NCBI GenBank assembly: GCA_019775845.1
Contig: JADQAV010000018.1
Coordinates: 813,044-877,043, forward strand
DNA: 64,000 nt
Source of the DNA: Myrmaecium sp. VS I D KN 1
Lineage: Eukaryota > Ascomycota > Dothideomycetes > Valsariales > Valsariaceae
Direction: 5' to 3'
Position numbers and translations under genes: made by a program. Position 1 is the first letter of the stretch, and each line of letters opens with the position of its first letter. The notes beneath the pieces are model-generated. The model did no database searches and was not told the origin of the DNA. It saw only the letters and a program-made list of their open reading frames with translations. Shown here in pieces: positions 36,074-45,372 of the stretch.

Positions 36074-37787
36074 TCACGAGTCCCCCAAATACCGTCCCCG
36101 TTCCGGGACGTGCGTGCCGTGAAACCCAAACGCCACCGCGCCCGGCACCTCCGCCCGGCCCCGCTCGCGCATCTCCCGCGCATCCAGGCAGAGCAGGTAG
36201 CTCCGGCCCGCAAACCCATCGAGCACGACGCTCAGCAGCACCCCGTCGTCCTCCCGCGCACCGTCCGGATCCGGGACGAAGATGGCCTCGCCCGGCGTGT
36301 GCCCGTGCCGCTCCCAGACGATGCGCTCCTGGGTCACGCTGTCGAACTTGACGAGCCCGTCGAAGAGGCTGGATCTTCCCCGGTCGCAGACGGCGTAGCT
36401 GTATCGGTGCGGGCGGGTGATGTACGTGCTGTTGAGCGTGGGGAGCTCGGGACCGCAGTCTTCGAGGGCGGTGAACTCGACGATGGCTTTGCGAATGGCT
36501 TTGGTGGGGGAATGAGGCACGGCGAGGAGACGGAAGCGGCGGTAGGAGGCGCGCGTACCCTCGGGAGAAGGGATCTCGGAAGTCATCTCGCGGTAGTAAA
36601 GGTGAGGGACGATATCGAGTCCGTCGTGGGTGACGATGTCGGCGAGGATGTCGATGGAGGAAGGATCGGAGGCCGAAGCAACAGACCAGGCGTTGACTGT
36701 GTGGAAGGCGAAGAATGCGGGTCCCTCGTAGGTGGCCAGGAGACCACGGCCGTGGACACGGTCAACGACATACCATTGAGAGGGGATCGAAGGGTCAAAA
36801 GGAGCAATGGAGTCGGCGATGTTGCGGTTCCAGGGGACGACGAGACCGCCGGCCTTCAGATGGGAGTTCCAGATGCAGAGAATAACGTGTTCGGAGGAGA
36901 GGAAGAAGGAGTGAATGTAGGCGGCTGGTGCTGGTATTGTCGCCAGGATGGTGGTTTCGCCAGTCGAGGCTGACACGCAGAATACACGATACGTGGAGCC
37001 TACTGCTCCAATTTCGAGGTTGAAGTTGTAGAAGTCACCGGTTGCCGGATCCGTCCTTGCATGAGATGCCGCCATAGGGCCCTTCAGTAAAGGGTGGAAT
37101 TCCGTCTGCCGGGCTACGCCGATGGGTTCAAGGGTGTCCGGGTCAACCTGCTGCATTTGGCTGCTGTCGGTCTTCGTGTGCAGAGTCTTGATCGCGTAAC
37201 GCCTTTCACTCTCCGATGGACCTGGCTTGGTCTGCTTCGAGGCAAGGCCGGGAAGGTTGACGGACATGGTGACAGCGATATTGACCGGTGGATGTTCAGG
37301 GCTCTTCTCCGATTCGGCGGGTTTCAGCATGGTTGTAAGCCGGTTAAGATAGCTCTGCGTCGGGTCTGGCTTTTGACCGAAGGTGAAGTCCTTCGTCCTC
37401 CCAGTCTTCTTGATCTGCTTGACAAGGGCCTCCGCGATGATGCGGGAGCTGTACAGCACCTTGGCCCCTGATCCAGGAGTGTCTTCAGGGATCAGCTGGA
37501 ACTTGTGGACCTGGGCAAACCCATCGAACCAGTGATCCGTGACGAACGTGTTGCCTTGGTCGGTCTGCAACGTATAGCCCCCAGGGCCAGTCCGATAAAG
37601 GACACCGTAAGCATACGACGGTATTACGCCCTTGATCTGTAACTCCACAGGGGAGTGCTCCTCATAATGAGGATCGAACTAGAATATATCAGCAATGCGG
37701 TGCATATTCGAGATACAACACGCTTACCCCTTCTTTGTTGGGCCAACGCTCGTCTACAGCGGATGAACTGTCGCTAGTTGTAGCCAT
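36074..37787 (-). CDS. Carotenoid oxygenase family protein
   Basis: Non-haem iron dioxygenase of the RPE65/carotenoid cleavage family, 554 residues in two exons (37787-37728, 37678-36074) with a 49-nt intron. The N terminus WPNKEGFDPHYEEHSPVE, then VLYRTGPGGY and DHWFDGFAQVHKF, fits the fungal family. The four iron-binding histidines are visible at about H226 (AASHARTD), H276 (YIHSFFL), H346 (FAFHTVNA) and H540 (FGFHG). Family members cleave carotenoids, apocarotenoids or stilbenes; sequence alone does not separate these. No phytoene synthase/cyclase, desaturase or opsin gene lies nearby, unlike the mould car cluster, so the substrate may not be beta-carotene. The protein looks intact. It has no transmembrane helix; a peripheral membrane association is usual in the family. 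Confidence 0.92.
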
Positions 37788-38986
37788 AGCGAACCGTGAG
37801 GTTGACAAGAACCGAAGTATCAGAAAGGATAGCTAAAGATGACGTTGTATATAGCTGTCCGGAGATAAAGAAAATCTCAAAGGCCTTTAGAAATAAAAGG
37901 AACTTCTCGGGAAAAGCCAACGTTATTCAAAAGATCGAGCCGTGACCCTGCGGAGTTTTTAACATCTCGGATTCCATGCATCAGCGTTGCTAATATACAT
38001 ACCTTACCTTCTACTATAGGCTCAGTCGGCGAGATGGTTGCACCGGTGATGCCCCAGGAACCAAGAGCCGGGAGGTTTAGAAGTTACGGGCGTAGGCGGC
38101 AAGCAAGTACTAGGTCAATAATCCAGCGGGCGGGTCCTCGCTACCCCCCGACGGATAAGCCAGGGGTACTGTAACCAGCAAGGCGTCTGCGAACGCCATC
38201 GAGAGGCTCCACGTTCCCTCTTGGTTGAGCGGCGATGGAACGGGGACAAAGCAGTCGATGACGACGGGACTCGGACCTGATGTCTCGGGGCGGAACCGAA
38301 GCGGTCAAAGGAGGGTCCGCCGCGGGGGCCACATGGCCGACCTCCATCGCGCGTCTCCCGCGTATTTCTCGCCTACTTTTGCCCTTCTCGTCCGCCATGC
38401 ATGGCATACTTCTCTACCTGCATACACTCTCTCCTTCACCACCAAGGCTGCTGTCACTCGGCATTCGCATATCATCTTGGGCTCTTTGCCACCAAAGTGA
38501 GATACGTTCGGGCTTGATTCAAGAAGCTCGCTATCACGATATCACAGCCATGGCTCGTCTCTTGAGACCGCCGCTTCACCCGATAGTGCATTGCGCGTCG
38601 GCATCATCATTAAATGCCATGTATGGTTAACTGTTGCTGCGCGTTGCTCTCACTTTTCTTTCTATCATGTCCATTTTTTATGCCCAATAAGAATGCTTTT
38701 CAAGACACAGTCATGGCCCGCAGCGGCACCGTTTACAGTCCCTGTCTTCCAAGTCCACCCGCTTTCATCCCAACATTGACTCTATCGGCCACTGCTGCTG
38801 TGGCCGGACCGAACGGGCCTTAGTGGCCTCCATTGCCAGCAGTGCACCAGGATAAGTATTATCGGGGCTGATATCCGACGTCTCACTGTAATGTCTCTTC
38901 ACAAGCCTCATCTCTGCCGCCATCCTCGTCGGCGAAAGAATGAAGTGTTGATCGTCCACACAGACCTCAAAGCTTCTGTCCAGATC
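37788..38986. other. Intergenic region upstream of the carotenoid oxygenase
   Basis: This 1.2-kb spacer holds the carotenoid oxygenase promoter and the 3' flank of the unknown gene at 38987. The first 200 bp are AT-richer (GGAGATAAAGAAAATCTC near 37860). Short open frames on the + strand have no support. Confidence 0.5.
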
Positions 38987-40424
38987 TCAACGCTGGTGGG
39001 ATTCCGGGATGGAACTGTCCAAGAGATCCTCCCATCTCGAGGCGCGCTTTGGCTCAATCTCACAATCAGGCGGGCGAGGTAACGCGGAGGGGCACATCTT
39101 TCCAAACGGCTTCACGCCTCCCCGGCGTCGCTTCGCGTCCGTGGTCACGTCGAGGCTGGACATCTTATCCCGCTCGCTGCTGCGCGGCGACTCTTTGCCA
39201 GAAACGTGTATCCTGCTTACGAGAATGTGACCGAGTCCGTGATGCTTCAATTTGTGCTTCTGCGCTTCTCGGTACACTCGTCGCAGGCGTTTGTATTCCT
39301 GGTAGTCATCGACTTCTTCCGCCAGCGGGTGCCGGAGGACCTCCTGCATGGGCCTTTGCTCGGACAATCTCTCGAACTTGACCTCGAACACGACATCCGC
39401 ACCTTGGTTCGTGTCTGGATTACAGCCCTTGATGACCCAACCGGCTACCTTATATCTGCTAACGTGATTAATAGACTGTGATGTGTGGAAAGGCATAACA
39501 GAACGCACAAGCCTTCGTACCGGATCCCACACCTCGGTCCCCACAAACTTGACAGCGAATGCGATCGCAGGACACGTATGGCAGCAACGGTCTCCCATTT
39601 CGCCGACGTCAACCGGAAGCGACCCGGATCGTGTGGCTTGCAACGGTATGTGAAAGCGGTCGGATCGGGACCTTCGATCTCGCTGTCGTCCTTTATAACT
39701 ACAGCATACACGCCTTTGTCATCGTAATCGATACCACCTTCCGCGGTCTCGAGGTCGATGATGCCGTCCTTGAACGCAAAGATAGCATTGAGCCACCACC
39801 TAATCGCCGTGCCATTAGCAGAGGTATGGTTCGTAGAGGTCGCCGGGACCACTCACGCCCCGGCGTGGAACCCCAAGCTACCGATCGACTTGCTTCTCTC
39901 CTGAAAGAACACCTCGGGACACTTTTCATTCCACCGTGCCATTAACGCCTAGGCCCAAACCGTCAGCTGCATGGCGCCAAGCGCGTGCGATCCGCGACCC
40001 GACTCACCTGCTTCCCCAAATCCCCGACCTCGCACACGCCATGCAGCCGGCCGCCCGCCTCATACAAGTGCCCCTTCACCTCCCGCAACGGGCCGAACCG
40101 CTCCTCCCACTTGCGGATCAGCTCGTCGCAGACGTCGATCAGGCGGCCGGGCCACCGGGTCGCCTTGCCCGCCACCTCCCGGACCGCGTGGTGGATGCGG
40201 CTGTACTTGAGCGTGGCCAGGCTGACGTCCGACTGCCGCAGCTGGACGAAGAGGTCGTGCAGCAGGAGCACCTCGTCCGGGCCCATGACCTCCGGCCCTT
40301 CCCGCGCGATCTTCACGTCCACGTCGTCCCGGATCCACGACGCCGCTTGCCGGAGCGCGAACCGGTCCGTCGACGCCAGCCGCGGCGGCGCCGGGTGCAT
40401 CACCTCGTTCCATCGGCCGCGCAT
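38987..40424 (-). CDS. 418-residue protein of unknown function
   Basis: Reconstructed in four exons: 40424-40008, 39948-39857, 39799-39521 and 39455-38987. Introns are 59, 57 and 65 nt with branch-like GCTGAC, GCTAATG and ATTAATC; all joins keep frame to a natural stop. The third donor could be GTACGA at 39520 or GTGTGG 12 nt upstream; both keep frame. The N-terminal half is helical and charged: WIRDDVDVKIAREGP, VLLLHDLFVQLRQSD, HHAVREVAGKATRWPGRL and WEERFGPLREVKGHLY. The last exon contains a basic coiled stretch (YQEYKRLRRVYREAQKHK). No signal peptide, membrane helix or known catalytic motif is visible. The helical segment recalls unnamed mould proteins I have seen as 'hypothetical', but I cannot name a domain. 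It may have relatives only in Pezizomycotina. Confidence 0.65.
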
Positions 40425-40962
40425 GGCGTTGACCTTTTATTCCGGAAGGCGCGACGATTGGACGAGTGAAATACGTTTCACTGGTGAGGCAGTCCGAGCC
40501 GGCGAGATCGAGTTCCTCGTTGCCTCTCGAGCGGGCTCGGGGGTTACGGCTAGGTTTGCGGAGGAGTCTGACCGGTCTGCTGGATCTTCTTGCTGAACGA
40601 TAGGATTTTGTTTCGTTCTTGCACATGTCATTGCCACTCGGTAGTAACGATGCCCAAGCCTTAGAGCGCACCTTCTTTTTTTTTTTTTTTTTTTTTTTTA
40701 AAGCGAGGACCGCGACTTCCACATCAACCCTGCCGTTTGTTGAGTTGAGGTCCCACAGCGAGTCTGGTGGCGAAGGTATCGAGAGGAAAAAAAGAATTAT
40801 AGGTCAATTTCAAGGCGCCGCAACACCAGTCTGCGAAGCACAGGACTCCAGCGCCCTCTTCCTCCTAGAGCTGCTACAAGAAAAGAGAATCTTAGGGTTT
40901 CCTCAAGTTAGACCTTCTCCGGTCATACCGCCACGTGCCAGGGGCCCATGAGGAACCGCCGA
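40425..40962. other. Intergenic region with a T24 homopolymer
   Basis: This 538-bp spacer lies between the unknown gene and the kinase-like gene. A run of 24 T residues spans 40676-40699 on the + strand (A24 on the minus strand). The rest is unremarkable promoter and 3'-flank DNA. Confidence 0.6.
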
Positions 40963-42324
40963 TCACGGCATCAGGTCGAAGTGATCAATCCCGCCCTCGA
41001 AAGCCAACTCGCTCTTCTCCCTCCAGAACCCCCACCACCCCCACATCCCAGCTTCCCACCCTTGCCGCAGATTCAACCACTCCCACGGCCACAGGTGCAC
41101 AGAGATGCACGTCAACTCCCTCCTTGACGCGGCCTGCAGCGCACGCCTGCTAGCATCCACCTCCCTCGCCATCCCATCACATCCTCCCAACCCATCCGTC
41201 TCCAGCTGCCGCAGAAGTTCCTCGGCGCTGCGCGGCTGCCGCATCCAGGCCCAGTACATGCAGCTCCACGGCTCCTTCCGCTCATAGAAGGCCCGGTCCC
41301 AGTCCGTCTTGTCCGGGGCCGCCGCACGCAGGGTCCAGAGGAAGGTCTTCAGCGTGCGACGGACATCGTTGAGGGTGCAGGAGCGCCACTGGTTGCGCGT
41401 CCGGCGTTCGGAGCAGAAGTGGTAGGAGTGCTTCGTCTCGCGCACGTTGCCGAGGTCGGCGACGAGGATGCGCAAGGGTACGCTGGAGTTCGGGGAGGGG
41501 AGGGGGAAGAGGTTGTCCGGCTTGATGTCGTCGTGGCAGTAGCCTTGGGCGTGGAGGCGGGAGATGGTGTTGAGGAGGAATTGCAGGGCGGGCAAGAGGG
41601 AGGCTGCGAGTGCGGAGGTCGACGGGGAATCGAGGGTCGTCGCTTGGTGCTTGAGCGTCCGATCGGGGAAATAGGGTGTCACTATGTGCCAGTGGTATTC
41701 GTCCGTGGAGAGGAAGGGTACATGAAAGTACCTTCGCGTGCGGCGGACAAGAAAGAAGTCTCGCATCGGGACGTACGTGGAGTCTGTAAAGGGGGCAGCA
41801 GTGCGAAGCTGGACCGGGCCGCCGAGGACTGATGACGCGGGGATCTCGGTCGACCAAAACGTCTGCAGTTCTTTAAAAAAGGCGTAGAAGGCGTTTGGGA
41901 CAATGTCGCGGCCGGATGTATAGCAAGCTTTGATGACCACGTCGGAGTTGTCTGATAGATCCGTGTAGAGCGCCACGGTCCCTTCGCGCCCGGGCTTGAG
42001 GTATCTCTTGAAGGTGTAGCGCAAGGTGCCATTCGGAAGTACGAGGTTGCGCTCTTTCGAGGATTCCAGGATGGGCTCGTCAGGGAAGAAGAGATTGGTG
42101 CTGAAGTTCGCAAACGGCGATGTCTTCGCCAGGATGAGCAGGTCCGTAGGATATTGCCTCAGGATATAGATGACTCCCTGGTTGCAAAACTCGAGGATAG
42201 TATAGAAGAGTAGGGATAGGAGCATGGCGGTGAGGGCATGGCGAAAGATTCGACGTCGCCGCGCGTAAGAATACCACCCGAGGAATGCGAACGGGCTGAA
42301 GGCCCAGTGATGAGAGATTGCCAT
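40963..42324 (-). CDS. Membrane-anchored protein kinase-like protein
   Basis: Single-exon gene for 453 residues. Residues 1-28 are short and basic (ARRRRIFRHA), followed by a hydrophobic helix at about 30-56 (ALTAMLLSLLFYTILEF), which suggests a signal anchor. A kinase fold follows. The glycine-rich loop is poor (GREGTVALY, 112-120). A VAIK-like lysine is K132 in VVIKACY, and a helix-C glutamate may be E152. The catalytic loop is HDDIKPDN (264-271): the usual HRD arginine is Asp, while catalytic Asp266, Lys268 and Asn271 remain. The DFG equivalent is DLG at 290-292. The tail is Trp-rich. Because the core residues are present, activity cannot be ruled out; loss of the HRD Arg suggests phosphorylation-independent regulation or weak activity. 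Whether the kinase domain faces the cytosol or the lumen is not clear from the anchor. No known orthologue is recalled. Confidence 0.8.
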   Translation of the reverse strand: MAISHHWAFSPFAFLGWYSYARRRRIFRHALTAMLLSLLFYTILEFCNQGVIYILRQYPTDLLILAKTSPFANFSTNLFFPDEPILESSKERNLVLPNGTLRYTFKRYLKPGREGTVALYTDLSDNSDVVIKACYTSGRDIVPNAFYAFFKELQTFWSTEIPASSVLGGPVQLRTAAPFTDSTYVPMRDFFLVRRTRRYFHVPFLSTDEYHWHIVTPYFPDRTLKHQATTLDSPSTSALAASLLPALQFLLNTISRLHAQGYCHDDIKPDNLFPLPSPNSSVPLRILVADLGNVRETKHSYHFCSERRTRNQWRSCTLNDVRRTLKTFLWTLRAAAPDKTDWDRAFYERKEPWSCMYWAWMRQPRSAEELLRQLETDGLGGCDGMAREVDASRRALQAASRRELTCISVHLWPWEWLNLRQGWEAGMWGWWGFWREKSELAFEGGIDHFDLMP

Positions 42325-44151
42325 GTGCTTTCACTCTCATGGAGCTCGTTCTTCTTCTTTCCTCCTCGTACAAGAGTACTCTTGGGGCGGATTGCGTTCA
42401 CCTTCTAGCATCAAAGTCCGTCCCGGTTTCTTTTGTTCCGTGACGGAGGTTCTGGGAGAAGAAGGAGCAGCGAGGGCAGCTGCTTGCATTCGACCGTTTC
42501 CTGGTCATCACTTCCTTCTTCTGTGTCCGCGATGGCCGGGACGGAATTGAAATACCTTGACAGCCATCGCTGGAAGGGTCTGGAAGTCACGGAGTAGCGT
42601 ACTTCTCCGAGTTTCCAGGTACCTGTGCGCGGTGGAAAGCTTCCTGAGTTGTGGAAATATGCTCGCAACGAAAGTTGCTGTGAGCAACGAGGTGTTTCGG
42701 GAATGATACGCAGAGAGGCCCGATGGTGAAACCTTGGAACAGTACTACCACGGATTGGAAGAGAAGCAAGCAATCTATATGGCTCGGACATACAGGAGCA
42801 AGCAAAGGAAAGGGGAAGAAAGAGGAGAGGAAGAAGAAGAAGAATTGCGGACTTGAGTCGTCGACGTACCTACCTCAGTACCCATCAGATACATTAAATA
42901 ACTTTGTACCTGAGGCACCTCACCTATGACCTTCAATTGGTATAGTGCATGGAACCCGGCTTAATTGGGAGGACCAACCTGGAAGCATTCGGAAGGTGCA
43001 CCTGTCGGCTTGTGTTGAGTGATACACCTGCATCTCCCCATGCATTTGACCCCGCGACTTTCCATTCCCGTCTACGGAGTATGTAATTCGACCTTCCAGA
43101 TTGCCCTCCGGCTGGCGCGAACGTCCAGTGCCGCACGGTCTACCTCACCTCACCTTACCTCCTTACCTCAATGGATGATACATCACTTCAGTAACCCGAT
43201 CCAATAATTTACAACAACATCCCGTCATCGACTGATCCCTTGAGCTTCTCCGCTGCCATCTCCTTCGCTCACGCCGGACATTCCACAGACATCATCTCCC
43301 ACTGTCGGTCTCCGGTATTCTCCAAGTGTGAACCGCGGGCCTGCCCTGTACTTTATGTCTGCAGGTCGGATCCGACGTCGGACGCCAGCTAGATGACTGG
43401 TGCTGCCGGGAGCTATGGATGTACTCCTCAGTCACCTGCAGCACAGTGAGATGAGGTCGATATAAGACCGATGATGACACCCGCATGCGGTCGCAAAGCT
43501 GGCTGTCCTGTCTGCAACCGCGACCTAAAAATATCGACGCCTGCGATCAGCTTTACATAGGTCCATAACTGCATCGGAGCACAGCAGGCCTGCACAGCCT
43601 CGTGCTCCTCCGCCGCTCTTGAGCTCGCTGGTCTAACTCTTCGTCCAGAGGCTCCGGGCGCGCCTTCGACGGAGGTAACGTGCAGCTCTCCGGCATCCTG
43701 GGTTTGTCTCATCTTGCCCGCATTTCCTTCGCATAGCCCGCTCTGCACGCTTCACCCACTCTCCTGTTCCTCTTCCCTTTTTTTTTACTGCCCTTCAATC
43801 TCTTGCCTTTCATAGACTCGCTGGCAAGCCACTTAGGATTCCACCGAGGAACATAAGGGAAAAGCGGCAATCTGGTATTGTGCGATGTTTTCGGCCATGC
43901 GCTTTGGTCCGCCCGAGTATAGTGAGTTTTGCATGCATATATTCTTCCCCGCTCTCAACCAGTTTATATCATCGTCTCTTTCTGTAAGGTCCTCGGATGC
44001 TGACAACGCCCACTTTGGGATGATGCTTTGCAGTGATATATCTCTAGCAAGCCCGGCACAGCGTTTCTTTCCAAGTCTCCAATACCGACTGAGGCAGAGC
44101 CTCTAGATCTTCCTCCATCGGCCAATTGTGCCGCACCAGCGCCCTGACATC
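42325..44151. other. 1.8-kb divergent promoter region
   Basis: The region lies between the divergent kinase-like and PPPPY genes. CT-rich sequence near 43740-43830 with a T-run suggests a leader for the + strand gene. An ATG near 43885 followed by two GT donors and a GCTGAC...TTTGCAG intron-like stretch (43987-44036) may be an upstream exon of the next gene, but I could not join it in frame. No other gene is supported. Confidence 0.5.
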
Positions 44152-45372
44152 ATGGTCTCCAACGACATTGGAAGCCAGGGGCGGCCCTGTAACGACAAAT
44201 TCAAGGAGTTTTGTGAGCAGCTTTCGATGCACCCCTCTCTCACAGGGTTTCTGGACGTCGATCTGTTCGACTGTTGGCAATGCTTTCCTCGCATGACTTT
44301 GATCAGGAGGCCTGCGCAGCCAACGCAATCCTCGCCGGATTCGGATGGATCAAGTGGAGAGGGCGGTACCCAGGACGCTGCGGAAAGTCGGTTTCCTGAG
44401 GGAGCAATATCCACAACTCCTAACCCCAGGAGTGTCACCACCCAGTTCAACGGGGAGTATCCCACATATACGACGCCAGATATCGCATCGACGGGCCAGA
44501 CAGCTGGAGAATCTCAGTCCAGCAGTCTCTACCACAACCCAGCAGCTCAGACTGAGGAATGGAGTGTTGTACCGTGGGAAACGCAGACCCGGGGTCCCGG
44601 CGGTTTACCTAGTTCTTCGGTTTCCACTCTTCTGGCCGGATATCCTTTGCCTTGGCCAACAGACGGTGCTCAGAGCTCCCACTCGGCTGGTCTATCGGTG
44701 GGCGAAATCATTGCTGCTGCAGTGAGCCCTATTATCATATGTATACTTATGGGACTCGCCTTGTTCTTTTTTCTGCGCCATCGGCGTGCTCACCGAGAGA
44801 AACAGTTGTCCTACGAATATAGACCCAAACCTTTCTTACCAAAATACGTCGCGATCGAGGACTGCGCTGCGCGCTCTGATATAACACCACCGCCGCCGCC
44901 TCCGCCTCCCCCCATGGCCGTCTGTCAACAGCATCCAATGCTGTTAAGGGGCTTATCTGCGAGGAACAGAGCGTACTACACCGGTATCGACACGTCGTCC
45001 GACGTGAATTCGGTCAACACTGCTGGTGATAGCAGCAATCCTTTCGGGGATGAGCAAGCGGAACCCCCTCCACCTTATCGAAGTGTGACTTCGCGCGAAT
45101 CCAGCATTCGGCGGCAGCTCGCTCAAGTGCGAGGGATTGCGAGCGCCAGCAGCCAAGCTTCACCCGCCCCCTCCTATAGCTCTCCATTTGCAGATCCGCA
45201 GTTCGAAGAGGATGATACCGTGTCAGCGGTGCTAGTCTCACCAGCCGAGGGGTACTTCGGAGGAAGAGCGGGCGGAAGAAGAGCGGGCGGAGGAAGGGCC
45301 GCGGATGAACACTCTGCCGTCTCGGATCATTCGTACCAACCAGCGCCACTCTCGGCGCGTGAGTCGATCTGA
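44152..45372 (+). CDS. Single-pass membrane protein with PPPPY motif
   Basis: A 406-residue frame from the ATG at 44152 to the stop at 45372. Four cysteines (PCNDKFKEFC..., DCWQCF) mark the first 45 residues. A Ser/Thr/Gly-rich stalk to about 180 follows, as in glycosylated fungal wall sensors. One membrane helix follows (SVGEIIAAAVSPIIICILMG ALFFF) with a stop-transfer HRRAHR. The cytosolic tail has a poly-Pro run and EPPPPYRSV, a PPxY-type ligand for WW domains (Rsp5/Nedd4 class ligases), then Ser-rich and Gly/Arg-rich ends. The layout matches many unnamed mould sensor-like proteins. No signal peptide is seen at this start, so an upstream exon is likely missing (see the preceding spacer). 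Role and ligand are unknown. Confidence 0.65.
   Translation: MVSNDIGSQGRPCNDKFKEFCEQLSMHPSLTGFLDVDLFDCWQCFPRMTLIRRPAQPTQSSPDSDGSSGEGGTQDAAESRFPEGAISTTPNPRSVTTQFNGEYPTYTTPDIASTGQTAGESQSSSLYHNPAAQTEEWSVVPWETQTRGPGGLPSSSVSTLLAGYPLPWPTDGAQSSHSAGLSVGEIIAAAVSPIIICILMGLALFFFLRHRRAHREKQLSYEYRPKPFLPKYVAIEDCAARSDITPPPPPPPPPMAVCQQHPMLLRGLSARNRAYYTGIDTSSDVNSVNTAGDSSNPFGDEQAEPPPPYRSVTSRESSIRRQLAQVRGIASASSQASPAPSYSSPFADPQFEEDDTVSAVLVSPAEGYFGGRAGGRRAGGGRAADEHSAVSDHSYQPAPLSARESI

Noticed and set aside
32996-37787. Biosynthetic cluster made of the MFS transporter and carotenoid oxygenase
   Set aside because: No synthase, P450 or pathway regulator lies nearby; two neighbouring genes are not enough evidence.
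40676-40699. A24 (minus strand) as the tail of a retroposed element
   Set aside because: No element body, target-site duplication or coding remnant flanks it; more likely a simple homopolymer.
43885-44106. Possible 5' exon(s) of the PPPPY membrane protein
   Set aside because: Donors (GTGAGT near 43919, GTAAGG near 43987) and an acceptor (TTTGCAG) exist, but no combination reaches the ATG at 44152 in frame with a signal peptide; noted only as a lead.
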